A DNA stretch of 64,000 nt, from assembly GCA_029860345.1 (NCBI GenBank), contig JAOUBJ010000010.1, positions 1 through 64,000 of the forward strand, in the 5' to 3' direction. The translations under genes and the position numbers were made by a program. Under the pieces are notes generated by a model. The model did no database searches and had not been told where the DNA came from. It was given only the letters and a program-made list of their open reading frames with translations. Origin of the DNA: Candidatus Zixiibacteriota bacterium. Lineage in GTDB: Bacteria; Zixibacteria; MSB-5A5; GN15; FEB-12. Shown here in pieces: positions 16,317-24,707 of the stretch (positions are counted from its first letter, which is position 1; every line of letters begins with the position of its first letter).

Positions 16317-18640
16317 TAGGGACAGGCCAGCGGCGCCGGACCGCCGGTGAACATATAGTCGACCAAATAGACCAGGTCGGCAATGTCGATAACATCGTCA
16401 CCGTTGAGGTCGGCTTCCTCGTCATTGAGCGGAGCCGGTCCACCGTTGAACATCCAATCGACCATATAGACCAAATCGGAGATATCAATACTGTCTCCAA
16501 CGTCGCCATCAACATTGCCACGAAGCCCAATGCACCCCCCACAGGGGTCGAGGTAACAGTAGTTGAAATCACCCTGGTACACTGCGCCAACCAGTTCACC
16601 ACAGTTGCCGGGTGTTAGGTTGAAACAGTCTTCGGCAGTACAGCATGCGCCACGCGCTGTGCTTACCTCACAACAACTGGGAACAGGGAAGCCGTTTACA
16701 AACACACTCATTCCGAATACGAAGTAATCTTCATACATCTGAACATCTTCGTGATCGATCTGACAATCGCCGTTCATGTCGGCGGAGTAAGGCACCGGTG
16801 GCGCCGGGCCGGTCCCCTCAACGTAGTCAATCAGGTAGGTCAGATCGCTGACCGAAAGTATGGCGCCGTCGTCATTGACATCGCCGGTGGCAAAACAGGT
16901 GGGTGCGGTGTAGTAGAAGGAGTAGATTTCAGAGTAGTCTGATGAATCTCCGACTGAGGTGCGGAAAGCTTTCACTCGCCAGAAGTAATCTTCACCCGGT
17001 ACCAGCGGCGGACCGTAGTTGGGAACCTGGTTACTGGCCGTGCCGGCCACGAAAAGATAACTCGTGAAAAGACTGTCTTCTGAAAACTCCAGGCGGTAAT
17101 AATCATCGTACTGCTTCCAACTGGTGGACCACTTAAAAGTGAAGGCGGAATCGGCGACCGATGCGCCGTCGGCCGGGGACAGTAGTCTCGGTTTCATGAA
17201 CGGGATCGTCCAGTTGGCGCCGTAGACATCCTGGTTGCCATGACGCGTGTCGGTCCAGGTGGCGTTGATATGATCATTGAATGCGGTCACGCCGATATAC
17301 TCGGCGATCAGCCCGGCTTGAGGGGATCGTTTGCCGGTGATCTCCATCCGGGGATCATCAGGCGCCGGAGTCGTGCGTCCGGAGAGTTTCAAGCTGCCGG
17401 GATCAATTGATATCTCGGAGATGCGGTGGTTGGTCGTAAAGGTGGCACCGCCGTCGAATGAGTAGGCTGCAAAAGCGTCGAATTGAAAGTGATTTATGAC
17501 GTCGGTGCGCTGATCGTACCAGAGACAAACCAGAGTACCTTCCTCGTTGCAGATCAACCAGGGATGGAACTGGTCGTAGGGCGCGCCGACTCCGATATAG
17601 TCATCGTTTATGTAGACAGGGTCGGACCAGGTCGCACCGCCGGTGGTCGAACGGACCATTTCGATATTGTAGTCCTGAAACTCCCAGTTATCCGGATCCA
17701 TATTGGCGTAGGCTACATAGATATTGCCATCGTGCGTCCCACCCCAAACATCGGTGGCAACTACCGGTTGGTTGTATACATTAACGCCACCGTCCACCGT
17801 CCCCCAATTGCCGACAGTATGACGGATCACTTCGGGGTCGGCGAAACTGACGCCGCCATCGGTCGACTTGGCCATCTTCAACGCCGTGAAATAGTCGCAG
17901 GTAGTTGTATCAAGGTCGCCGCCAATCCACATGACATATACCGATCCGTCGCTACCCACTGCCGGACAGGCAAACTGACCGGCGTCGAGTTCCCCCCAGC
18001 CGCAGGCCGACCCGTCCTGAGTAGGACCCACAATGACCGTGTCTTCGAAAGTCTGAGCACCGTCGGTGGAGCGGACGAACATCATGCGCGTCGGATTGGG
18101 GAAACGGGCCCAGGCGACATAGTAGTTGCCCGAATGGGGACCGTTGGTGCGGTCGACAACGGTGAACTGCTTATCCTCGAAGTACGGTCCCACTGTGTCA
18201 ACCAGTGTGACCGGACCGGTCCAGCTTACTCCTTTGTCGGTCGATCTCAACACCGAGATATATGATGAATCCCAGATAGTCGTCGCACTCGGCTCGTAAT
18301 CCAGCACACAGAGATAGAAGTTGCCGTCATTGTCGACCGTCAGGCAGGGGTCCGACTGTCTGGACAACACTTGCATGCTTGGATGGATCAGCGAGTCAAT
18401 CCAAAAATCGTTGGCTAACCACGAACGACCGATCCCAACCTGGCGATAGCCCAGTCTGAAATCGCGCCAGACTGCAATGATGACCGTTGAATCGGTCGGA
18501 CAGGTCCATATCTGCTCTTCGTTCTGAAGTTCCGGGGCGAAAGAGCTGATTCTATAATTTAACGGGATCGGTGGCTGAGCCGCCGCCGATACAGCTAGCG
18601 CCATAATGCCGAGGGCAATTAGAGTGGTTGCCGGTTTCAT
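16316..18640 (-). CDS. Secreted Asp-box (sialidase-like propeller) protein with two dockerin modules
   Basis: 774 residues from the ATG at 18640, chosen because GAGGAA lies upstream and the signal peptide (LIALGIMALAVSAAAQP) then starts at once. At least five Asp-box units are visible (RSTDKGVSWTGP, KSTDGGVSFADP, RSTTGGATWSDP, YSFDGGATFTT), as in sialidase and BNR propellers; no sialidase catalytic set was recognised, so the activity is unknown. A fibronectin III-like part (about 510-620) precedes a dockerin-like module (GDVNDDGAILSVSDLTYLID) and a second one at the very end (ISDLVYMVDWMFNGGPAPL, then ADLVYLVDYMF). There is no T9SS sorting domain; the protein stops right after the last dockerin. 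Confidence 0.85.
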   Translation of the reverse strand: MKPATTLIALGIMALAVSAAAQPPIPLNYRISSFAPELQNEEQIWTCPTDSTVIIAVWRDFRLGYRQVGIGRSWLANDFWIDSLIHPSMQVLSRQSDPCLTVDNDGNFYLCVLDYEPSATTIWDSSYISVLRSTDKGVSWTGPVTLVDTVGPYFEDKQFTVVDRTNGPHSGNYYVAWARFPNPTRMMFVRSTDGAQTFEDTVIVGPTQDGSACGWGELDAGQFACPAVGSDGSVYVMWIGGDLDTTTCDYFTALKMAKSTDGGVSFADPEVIRHTVGNWGTVDGGVNVYNQPVVATDVWGGTHDGNIYVAYANMDPDNWEFQDYNIEMVRSTTGGATWSDPVYINDDYIGVGAPYDQFHPWLICNEEGTLVCLWYDQRTDVINHFQFDAFAAYSFDGGATFTTNHRISEISIDPGSLKLSGRTTPAPDDPRMEITGKRSPQAGLIAEYIGVTAFNDHINATWTDTRHGNQDVYGANWTIPFMKPRLLSPADGASVADSAFTFKWSTSWKQYDDYYRLEFSEDSLFTSYLFVAGTASNQVPNYGPPLVPGEDYFWRVKAFRTSVGDSSDYSEIYSFYYTAPTCFATGDVNDDGAILSVSDLTYLIDYVEGTGPAPPVPYSADMNGDCQIDHEDVQMYEDYFVFGMSVFVNGFPVPSCCEVSTARGACCTAEDCFNLTPGNCGELVGAVYQGDFNYCYLDPCGGCIGLRGNVDGDVGDSIDISDLVYMVDWMFNGGPAPLNDEEADLNGDDVIDIADLVYLVDYMFTGGPAPLACP

Positions 18641-18777
18641 CGTGTTGTTCCTCGTATGTGCAAGTACGTTTGCGGTGTGTACCTTCTGCCTTTGTGTACA
18701 TACCAAATATACGGGTTAAACCGTTCTTTCAAAGAGATTTGATCGGTCGGAACGGGTGACAGTCGTTGACTTCATTG

Positions 18778-18852
18778 GGTGGCACCCTCAAAGCCTCTTT
18801 GGGGGTGTTTCTGTTGTTTCCCCGTCCCAAACAAGTTTTGAGACGGCCACCC
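18778..18852 (+). repeat. Compound palindrome, full copy
   Basis: GGGTGGCACCCTCAAAG at the left, CTTTGGGGGTG closing the first inner hairpin, CGTCCCAAACAAG opening the second, and GACGGCCACCC at the right. The outer GGGTGGC/GCCACCC pair is intact. Confidence 0.75.
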
Positions 18853-18872
18853 GACCGAAGACACAGATGGCT

Positions 18873-18905
18873 GGGTGGCCCGGACGTTCGTCCGGGTTTC
18901 AAGAT
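18873..18905 (+). repeat. REP, left of the RAYT gene
   Basis: 33 bp beginning GGGTGGCCCGGACG with a CCCGGACG-TT-CGTCCGGG hairpin and ending TTTCAAGAT. It is identical over all 33 bases to the copy at 19553-19585 and in the same orientation. Confidence 0.85.
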
Positions 18906-18961
18906 TGGCATATCCGTTGGTTGGGTAGAACATAAGCAATCATTCCATATTGTTCATCGTT

Positions 18962-19001
18962 CCGCAGGGTCCTTTCCGCCTTGGCGGATGAGACCCTGCG
19001 G
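18962..19001. repeat. Nested palindrome (CCGCAGGGTC family)
   Basis: CCGCAGGGTC (18962-18971) pairs with GACCCTGCGG (18992-19001), enclosing a second stem TCCGCC/GGCGGA (18975-18980/18983-18988). Relatives: 38458-38498 and 55633-55673. Its position 1 bp from the RAYT stop could make it a transcription end or a recognition hairpin. Confidence 0.75.
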
Positions 19002-19002
19002 C

Positions 19003-19512
19003 TCAGAAGAGCCAATCTTTCCAAATGGGAATCGGCCCCCTCTTATCAGTCAAGTATGACGAAGCACTTGACCACTCCCAACGCTCCGCCTGAACACAAA
19101 GACCGGCCTTCCCTGGGTTGTTATGTATGTATTCCAGTTTTGTTCGGAAGACTATCTCAGATTCTATTGCTTGTCGATCGTAACCGGTTTCCCAAATCGA
19201 GGACTTTCCAGGGGCGCCGATGTTGAGTCCGTGCTGGGCCAAATACTTCTTGAAGTCACGCATGAAGGCCGAAAGATGTTTGCCATCTATAACAATTAGA
19301 AGGTGTATGTGAGTTGGCATGAATACATAGCCCGGCAGGAGAGCGCTGTACTTTTCCATGTAGAACTTCAATGATTCGGCAATAGCTTCGTAAACACCCG
19401 GAATGTCTCCGTAGCGTTCGTGGCGAAAGAAAGATGTGGTCACAAAAAAACACGAACCATGACCCTGTTCTTTGAAGCGTAATCCCATAGGTCGAATAAG
19501 CTGTCGGGTCAC
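19003..19512 (-). CDS. REP-associated tyrosine transposase (RAYT, Y1/IS200-like)
   Basis: 169 residues if started at GTG 19512, or 161 from the ATG at 19488; the start is undecided. The HUH motif is MPTHIHLLI (about 65-73) and the C-terminal helix LEYIHNNPGKAGL carries the conserved Tyr and the RAYT 'YIHxNP' block; SSASSYL follows, also typical. RAYTs are single-copy, domesticated Y1 endonucleases that nick and move REP palindromes. Two identical 33-bp REPs flank it (18873-18905 and 19553-19585), which supports the assignment. All key residues appear intact, so the enzyme may be active. Confidence 0.92.
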   Translation of the reverse strand: MTRQLIRPMGLRFKEQGHGSCFFVTTSFFRHERYGDIPGVYEAIAESLKFYMEKYSALLPGYVFMPTHIHLLIVIDGKHLSAFMRDFKKYLAQHGLNIGAPGKSSIWETGYDRQAIESEIVFRTKLEYIHNNPGKAGLCVQAERWEWSSASSYLTDKRGPIPIWKDWLF

Positions 19513-19552
19513 AATTTTGGCAAGCCAAAATCAGGACCCAACAGAACATTGC

Positions 19553-19585
19553 GGGTGGCCCGGACGTTCGTCCGGGTTTCAAGAT
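19553..19585 (+). repeat. REP, right of the RAYT gene
   Basis: Identical to 18873-18905, same orientation, 40 bp upstream of the RAYT start. Followed by a GAGCGGAGTCGA-type palindrome at 19609-19650. Confidence 0.85.
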
Positions 19586-19691
19586 AGCTTCGATGGTGAT
19601 CAACCTCACGCTGAGCGGAGTCGAATCCTGCCCTTCGACTGCGCTCAGGGCGGTCCTTCGGACCAGTGGTTTCGACCTACCCAACCAGAGA

Positions 19692-19746
19692 GCGATTCAT
19701 CGCAACGTGATGTATCACCGCGAAGCGCAAAAAACAGGATTGCCTG
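19692..19746 (-). terminator. Four mini-hairpins abutting the metalloprotease stop
   Basis: GCGATTCATCGC (19692-19703), GTGATGTATCAC (19707-19718), CGCGAAGCG (19719-19727) and CAGGATTGCCTG (19735-19746). The last touches the stop codon at 19749-19747; on the minus strand it is followed by TTTTTT, as a short terminator would be. Confidence 0.6.
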
Positions 19747-21858
19747 CTACAAACAGGCCACCGGCGCCGGTCCATCGTTGAACATAAAGTCGACGACATA
19801 CACCAAATCAGCGATATCAATCTCACCACTACCGTCCATGTCGGCCTCACCCGTACACGGCGGCACCGGTCCGTCGTTGAACATAAAGTCAACGAGATAG
19901 ACCAAATCGGCGATATCGATTCCACCGACATTGTCGACGTTACCTCTCAGCTGGCAGCACAGCGCATCGCACACATCGCCGATACCGTCATTGTCTTGAT
20001 CGGCCTGGTTCAGATTGGTAGAGTCGGGACAGTTGTCGCACAAATCGCCCAGGAAGTCACTGTCGGAGTTCTGCTGATCGGGATTGTGGGTCTCGACACA
20101 GTTGTCGCAGTAATCACCGACATCATCGCTATCGTGGTCTTCCTGAGCCGGGTTACCATCATTGACGCAATTGTCGCAACTGTCACCGACGTTGTCCGCA
20201 TCCAGATCGCTCTGATCAGCGTTGGCCAGCAGCGGACAGTTGTCACACAGATCGCCGACATCATCGCCGTCGGCATCAAGCTGATCGGGATTGGCGGTGT
20301 TGGGACAGTTGTCATCGAGATCAGACACGCCGTCATCGTCGGCGTCGAAAAAGAGCGGGTTGTAAACATGAACAGCCAGTTGATCTCCGTCGCGACTCAG
20401 CACCTCGACTATGATGCCGGTGGGTCCGGAGTAACCGTCGCTCGACGGCGTCGTCCCGGGTCCAAAAATAGACTTACCAGGTACTTCGTTCGTAAAAGGA
20501 GCGCCGATCCTGGTTTCGTAGGGATACCACCAGTCGGCGCTGTCACTCAGTACGCCGCCGGGGTTGTTGGTGTAGTCCATCGATGGATTGTACCCTGCGT
20601 CTTCCAGAGCTACCATGTAGTTAGGGAAGTCCGGCCAGCCATCGTTGGTCATATACCAGTGAACTGAGTCGTGAACATGGGTAATGATCAGCCCGCTGTT
20701 CAGAGTGTCGGCCCCGAACGACAGGTCGGGCCAGAGCCAGACAGAATAATCGCCATCGAAATGGTCAAACTGGGCTGTCGATTGAGCGTTGCGATACTCA
20801 AGCAGAAAGTACTCACCTTCTGCAACATCAATCGGAAGTTTGAACAGCGAGTTGTTTTGATGGGTCTCTATGTCGTTCATGATTATCGTCGTATCGACAC
20901 CTTCGAGTACAATCGGTTCGTTGTAGCCCAGCTTGGCTTTGCACCAACCGCTGAGATGCGGCACCGTTTTGCCGCGATGCATCTTCTGGTATCCCCCGTA
21001 GGCCATGATGCAATAGTTGACCATGGGGTGGTCATTGGCATCATTCGGAGTGGTATAAGTACTCAGGTCCAGCTTGGCGTCGTAATCATAAAGGTCCGGC
21101 AGTCCCATGTTATGTGTCAGTTCATGAGCAAAGACCCTGATGGCGTTGAGGCTGTCTTCGCCTGAGTAGAAAATCGGAAAGGTGGTGTCCCTCAATGGCT
21201 GCAACTCAGGCGATGTATTCCACCTGGTAACATACATGCCCCCGTCGAAAGGCCCCGGCGCATTCTGTGCACTGTAGCCGGTGGCAAAAGACCAGATGTC
21301 CGTCGGGTCATGACTGTCTTCCTGACCGGTGCCGGACCGGACGATGACAACCGCGTCGACATAACCGTCATTGTTGCCGTCATACTGCGAATAGTCGATC
21401 GCAGTGTCCAGCGAGTATATTATGTCGGTGACGAACTCGTAGAGATTGAAATTGCCACCGCTGTAAGACCCACCGTTCACCCAGCCGTAGCAATCACCGT
21501 CGACCGCCTGTGTGCCGTATGAGACCTCATCGAAAAAGTCCGCCATCGATCCGGACGCCCACTCGTTGCGCGAGAACAGAAGGGTATCCATAGTCTCTTT
21601 CGAGTAGGTTGCCGGGCGGTCATCCCAGTCGACCAGTATTGCCACCACTTTGACCGTATCGCCATCGAAACGGAATGATTCGATTTCCTGACGCTCAGTT
21701 CTGCTCAGCAGCGAGGTTGGGTCACCGCCGAGGGTCTTGGCGAATTCGCTCGGTGGTAGATCATGAATCAGCGCCGGACGGATTTTCTCGGCGCTTGAGG
21801 AAGCGACCAGCAGACCGGTGCAAAGAAGTGACAGAGAGATGGCTTTGACGAATTTCAC
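19747..21858 (-). CDS. Secreted M6-type metalloprotease with TSP3 repeats and dockerin
   Basis: 703 residues from a GTG at 21858, preceded by AGGAGGT at ideal distance. Signal peptide FVKAISLSLLCTGLLVASSSA. The catalytic zinc motif HELTHNMGLPDLYD (near 248) is that of M6 peptidases (immune inhibitor A type); the prodomain-like part has IKxVAILVDWDDRP and MADFFDEVSYG. From about 495 at least five calcium-binding thrombospondin type 3 repeats follow (DADDDGVSDLDDNCPNTANP and similar), then two dockerin-type halves (IDIADLVYLVDFMFNDGP, EIDIADLVYVVDFMFNDGP). No T9SS sorting domain is present. It would act outside the cell on protein substrates, perhaps held by a cohesin-like partner. Confidence 0.88.
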   Translation of the reverse strand: MKFVKAISLSLLCTGLLVASSSAEKIRPALIHDLPPSEFAKTLGGDPTSLLSRTERQEIESFRFDGDTVKVVAILVDWDDRPATYSKETMDTLLFSRNEWASGSMADFFDEVSYGTQAVDGDCYGWVNGGSYSGGNFNLYEFVTDIIYSLDTAIDYSQYDGNNDGYVDAVVIVRSGTGQEDSHDPTDIWSFATGYSAQNAPGPFDGGMYVTRWNTSPELQPLRDTTFPIFYSGEDSLNAIRVFAHELTHNMGLPDLYDYDAKLDLSTYTTPNDANDHPMVNYCIMAYGGYQKMHRGKTVPHLSGWCKAKLGYNEPIVLEGVDTTIIMNDIETHQNNSLFKLPIDVAEGEYFLLEYRNAQSTAQFDHFDGDYSVWLWPDLSFGADTLNSGLIITHVHDSVHWYMTNDGWPDFPNYMVALEDAGYNPSMDYTNNPGGVLSDSADWWYPYETRIGAPFTNEVPGKSIFGPGTTPSSDGYSGPTGIIVEVLSRDGDQLAVHVYNPLFFDADDDGVSDLDDNCPNTANPDQLDADGDDVGDLCDNCPLLANADQSDLDADNVGDSCDNCVNDGNPAQEDHDSDDVGDYCDNCVETHNPDQQNSDSDFLGDLCDNCPDSTNLNQADQDNDGIGDVCDALCCQLRGNVDNVGGIDIADLVYLVDFMFNDGPVPPCTGEADMDGSGEIDIADLVYVVDFMFNDGPAPVACL

Positions 21859-22033
21859 GGTGGGACCTCCTGGTTTGTCTTCGGCCGCCATCCTGCCGCA
21901 AGGTTTGTACTGGGCGGCTTGGTGACGGATCGCAACGGATGTAACTTGCTGTAAATATACCGTAAAAGCTCCACACGGCAAGGTGTAATCGGCCAGGAAC
22001 AGGGATGATGCGGACCAGTTGGGTTTTGTAGAG

Positions 22034-22069
22034 AAAAAGCGGCCGCCCGAGGGGCAGGGCGGCCGCTTT
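22034..22069 (-). terminator. Intrinsic terminator of the GGDEF-like gene
   Basis: A 13-bp GC-rich stem AAAGCGGCCGCCC / GGGCGGCCGCTTT with an 8-nt loop; on the minus strand it runs into TTTTTC. It lies 31 bp after the stop at 22100. Confidence 0.85.
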
Positions 22070-22099
22070 GGAAATGGGAGGTATAAAAAACAGGGGTCT

Positions 22100-22540
22100 T
22101 TAGTTGTTGGTCTCCAAGGGCGCGATGTCACTGAGCATTTGCTGAACGGTACGCGCTCCGGCAGCATCCGGAAACGACGCCATCTCCAAAGGGATGACAT
22201 GATCGCCGGAATCTGAGCTAACCGACTGAAAACTGCTGCGGATTATCTCGGCCACACGACGGCCGGCTACTTCGGCCCCCTGGCGCGGCGTTTCCGGCAG
22301 CAAAACAGCCACTTTCCCGGTTTCGACTAAAGCCGTATAATCGACCGAACGGGTATTGCCGGTGACCAAATCGACCAGCTTAGCCAGATCGGCAATCTCG
22401 CCTCCACCAGAATCGGCCTCGATCGAATTGAGATCAAGTACTATCAGGGAAACGAATATCCTGTAGCGCTCAGCGCGTTGAAGTTCTCTTCCAACACGTT
22501 CCACAAACGGCTTTACATCGGCTGCTGTTGTCATGTTCAT
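22100..22540 (-). CDS. Degenerate GGDEF-like domain protein
   Basis: 146 residues, cytoplasmic. The fold pattern of a diguanylate cyclase domain is visible: VGRELQRAERYRIFVSLIVL(D), a variable helix, then TRSVDYTALVETGKVAVLLP where active enzymes have R..D...R.GGDEF....LP, and AGRRVAEIIR after it. The GGDEF signature itself is replaced by VETGKV, so cyclase activity is very unlikely; a binding or scaffolding role is possible. It stands alone between two long gaps, with a strong terminator after it. Confidence 0.6.
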   Translation of the reverse strand: MNMTTAADVKPFVERVGRELQRAERYRIFVSLIVLDLNSIEADSGGGEIADLAKLVDLVTGNTRSVDYTALVETGKVAVLLPETPRQGAEVAGRRVAEIIRSSFQSVSSDSGDHVIPLEMASFPDAAGARTVQQMLSDIAPLETNN

Positions 22541-22871
22541 AATTCTATCCGCCGTCTGTCTTCTGCGACAAACTACTGTTCAATCCTTGTACAGCAAGAT
22601 TCATTCCGCTATCGACTATCGACGCTAATCTGTGGATAACCTATTTCAACCATGACCGGAAGGACCCTTTTGCCCTTGTTAGCCAATGCAATACAAGCAA
22701 TCCGGGTACAAACTTTGTCAACAGGGCTGCGCCAAATATGGACCCTCACTTTCCGCGAGGCGCATTCAAATGCACAAAAATTGCACACTTTTTGACATGG
22801 CACGACTATGGACAAGCCAGGATCGGCCTTGACCGAAAAGTCTCAAATACTGTGGCAACCTTAGGAAGAAT
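22541..22871. other. Non-coding gap, promoter region of the GGDEF-like gene
   Basis: Nothing coding seen. One perfect DnaA-box-like TGTGGATAA occurs at 22631-22639. No dense repeats, unlike other gaps in this window. Confidence 0.5.
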
Positions 22872-24311
22872 CTACTTGGTGGCGTTGAGATTGTAATCTT
22901 TGATTTTGTAAAGGAGCGAGCGGTAGCTGATCTCCAGCATTTCCGCGGCTCTTCGGCGGTTCCAGTTGGTTTTGGTAAGCACTTCGCCGATCAGCTTCTT
23001 CTCTTCGTCGGCAATGATTTTCCCAATCCTGTGTTTGAGCGAGTATCCCTGATCGGCCGAAGACGAAACACCGGCCATCTCGGGCACCAGGGACGGCACA
23101 GCTGTTTCCGAACCGGGTGAGCCGATTGTCTGATGGGCAGTGGCTGCTATCAGATCGGTGACGATTGACTCATCTTCGCGGACCACCACCTGTTTGATCA
23201 TGTTTTCCAACTGGCGTACATTGCCCGGCCAGCCGAAAGACGTCAACTGATTGATGGTCTCCGAAGACAGATGCGTGATCTCTTTTTTGTACAAGGCGGT
23301 GTACTTATCCAGGAAATGATTGACCAGAAGCGGTATATCCTCCGGTCGCACTCTCAGAGGCGGCAGAAACAGCGTGATCTCATTAAGACGGTAGAACAGA
23401 TCATCGCGGAATCCCCGTTCTTTGATAGCTACCTCGAGATCGCGGTTGGTGGCGCAGATGATTCGGACATCGACATGGATATTACTGATCCCGCCGACCC
23501 GCACGAATTCTTGCTGTTCCAGCACCTGCAACAGCTTCGACTGTAACTCCATCGACATGTCACCGATTTCGTCGAGGAAAATAGTGCCCTTATCGGCCAC
23601 TTCAAAACGACCCTGTTTGGTCTTATGGGCGCCGGTAAAGGCTCCCTTCTCGTAGCCAAACAGCTCCGCCTCCAAAAGATCGCGGGGTATCGCGGCGCAG
23701 TTGACCTTGATAAACGGACGGTCGGCCCGCCGGGATAGCTGATGCAACGAACGGGCGGCTATTTCCTTGCCGGTACCGGACTCGCCGCGGATCAGCACGG
23801 TCAACTCCGAATCGGAGACTTGCTCGATCACCGATTTTACTTTCAGCATCGCGCCGGAATCGCCCACAAAGCCTGAGTAGGCGTCGTCTCTGGACTGAAG
23901 CTCGGTTTTGAGTTCGCGTACTTCGGTTTTCAGACGACTGCGCTCCAGGACACCATTGATATGAATCTCGATTTCCTGAACATCGAACGGCTTATTGATA
24001 AATTCAGCGGCACCGAGCTTGACCGAATCGACTACGTACTGCGTATCACCGTGGCCGGATACCATAATTACTTCGGGGCGGCTGTCGGCTTTGTTGAGCC
24101 GTTCGAGTACTTCCAGCCCGCTCATTCCGGGCATTTTGATATCCAGCAAGATCAAGTCGGGCGTCTCGGTTGAGACCATCTGGATACCTTCGATACCGTC
24201 GCGGGCCGAGATAAACTCAAACCGCTTGGAGAGTCCTTCTTGCAGTATCCAGGAGACTTTGGGGTCGTCGTCGATGACGAGTATTTTGATTTTTTCTTTA
24301 CTCTTGGCCAT
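22872..24311 (-). CDS. NtrC-family sigma-54-dependent response regulator
   Basis: 479 residues in three parts. Receiver 1-120 (VIDDDPKVSWIL, phospho-acceptor in LILLDIKMPGMSG). AAA+ domain about 145-385 with Walker A GESGTGKEIAARSL, the sigma-54 contact loop GAFTGA, Walker B-type GTIFLDEIGDM and the arginine-finger region FRDDLFYRLNE. C-terminal Fis-type helix-turn-helix (NWNRRRAAEMLEISYRSLLY). It would activate promoters of the -24/-12 class when phosphorylated. No kinase is adjacent, though three histidine kinases lie within 25 kb; the partner is unknown. GAFTGA is intact, so sigma-54 activation should work. Confidence 0.95.
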   Translation of the reverse strand: MAKSKEKIKILVIDDDPKVSWILQEGLSKRFEFISARDGIEGIQMVSTETPDLILLDIKMPGMSGLEVLERLNKADSRPEVIMVSGHGDTQYVVDSVKLGAAEFINKPFDVQEIEIHINGVLERSRLKTEVRELKTELQSRDDAYSGFVGDSGAMLKVKSVIEQVSDSELTVLIRGESGTGKEIAARSLHQLSRRADRPFIKVNCAAIPRDLLEAELFGYEKGAFTGAHKTKQGRFEVADKGTIFLDEIGDMSMELQSKLLQVLEQQEFVRVGGISNIHVDVRIICATNRDLEVAIKERGFRDDLFYRLNEITLFLPPLRVRPEDIPLLVNHFLDKYTALYKKEITHLSSETINQLTSFGWPGNVRQLENMIKQVVVREDESIVTDLIAATAHQTIGSPGSETAVPSLVPEMAGVSSSADQGYSLKHRIGKIIADEEKKLIGEVLTKTNWNRRRAAEMLEISYRSLLYKIKDYNLNATK

Positions 24312-24707
24312 AGTATAAAGTCGCTATCTGCCTGAATTATCGGCAAAAGCGGCTCTTAATCAAGTCCCATTTACGTTTTTCTTGCTTATTTCCCGCAAAA
24401 CTCTGCAAATGGCCGGAATGAACAGCGTGTGACCCCTCTTTGTCATTCTGGCGAAGGCCAGAATCCAGTTTTTCAGGTAGGTCGAAACCCCTGCCCCGAA
24501 GGGGTCGCGAAGCGAGGTTTCGACATTAGCCATGCTTCGACCCCGCTCAGCATGAGGTTGGACCGTCCGGCGCATTGGAAATGGGTTCGTTTTGGCCCTT
24601 TTCAAGTTTGCATATTGTCTTTTCCCGCTTTTTTGAGGAATCACCGACCTGCAACAGACCCCTTCCGCAAGAGTACCGTAGCGGTGCTTTGCGAGTAACA
24701 GGTAGGA
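24312..24707. other. Non-coding gap with promoter and palindromes
   Basis: The NtrC-type gene has a candidate minus-strand promoter at 24336-24363. Further on are a TCATTCTGGCGAAGGCCAGA palindrome (about 24442-24465), a GTAGGTCGAAACC element (24477-24525) and a GCTTCGACCCCGCTCAGCAT copy (about 24533). No gene. Confidence 0.7.
24336..24363 (-). promoter_or_regulatory. Putative promoter of the NtrC-type regulator
   Basis: On the minus strand TTGATT (24363-24358), a 16-bp spacer and GATAAT (24341-24336). Confidence 0.5.

Larger units (their letters stand above)
18641..19002. other. Non-coding stretch between the Asp-box gene and the RAYT
   Basis: Next to the Asp-box gene a weak minus-strand promoter is possible (TTGAAA 18732-18727, TATATT 18711-18706, only 15 bp apart). 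Then come a full compound palindrome (18778-18852), a REP (18873-18905) and a nested palindrome (18962-19001) that ends next to the RAYT stop. Confidence 0.75.

Noticed and set aside
19747-20369. Tandem similar DNA segments near the end of the metalloprotease gene
   Set aside because: They are coding repeats (thrombospondin type 3 and dockerin halves).
22631-22639. A perfect DnaA-box-like TGTGGATAA
   Set aside because: Single copy, no cluster of boxes, no AT-rich unwinding region, no dnaA or other origin-linked gene; not enough for an origin.
22541-22871. Possible sigma-54 promoter TGGCACG-N4-TGGAC near 22797
   Set aside because: The -12 element lacks the GC, and it would point into the 3' end of the NtrC-type gene.
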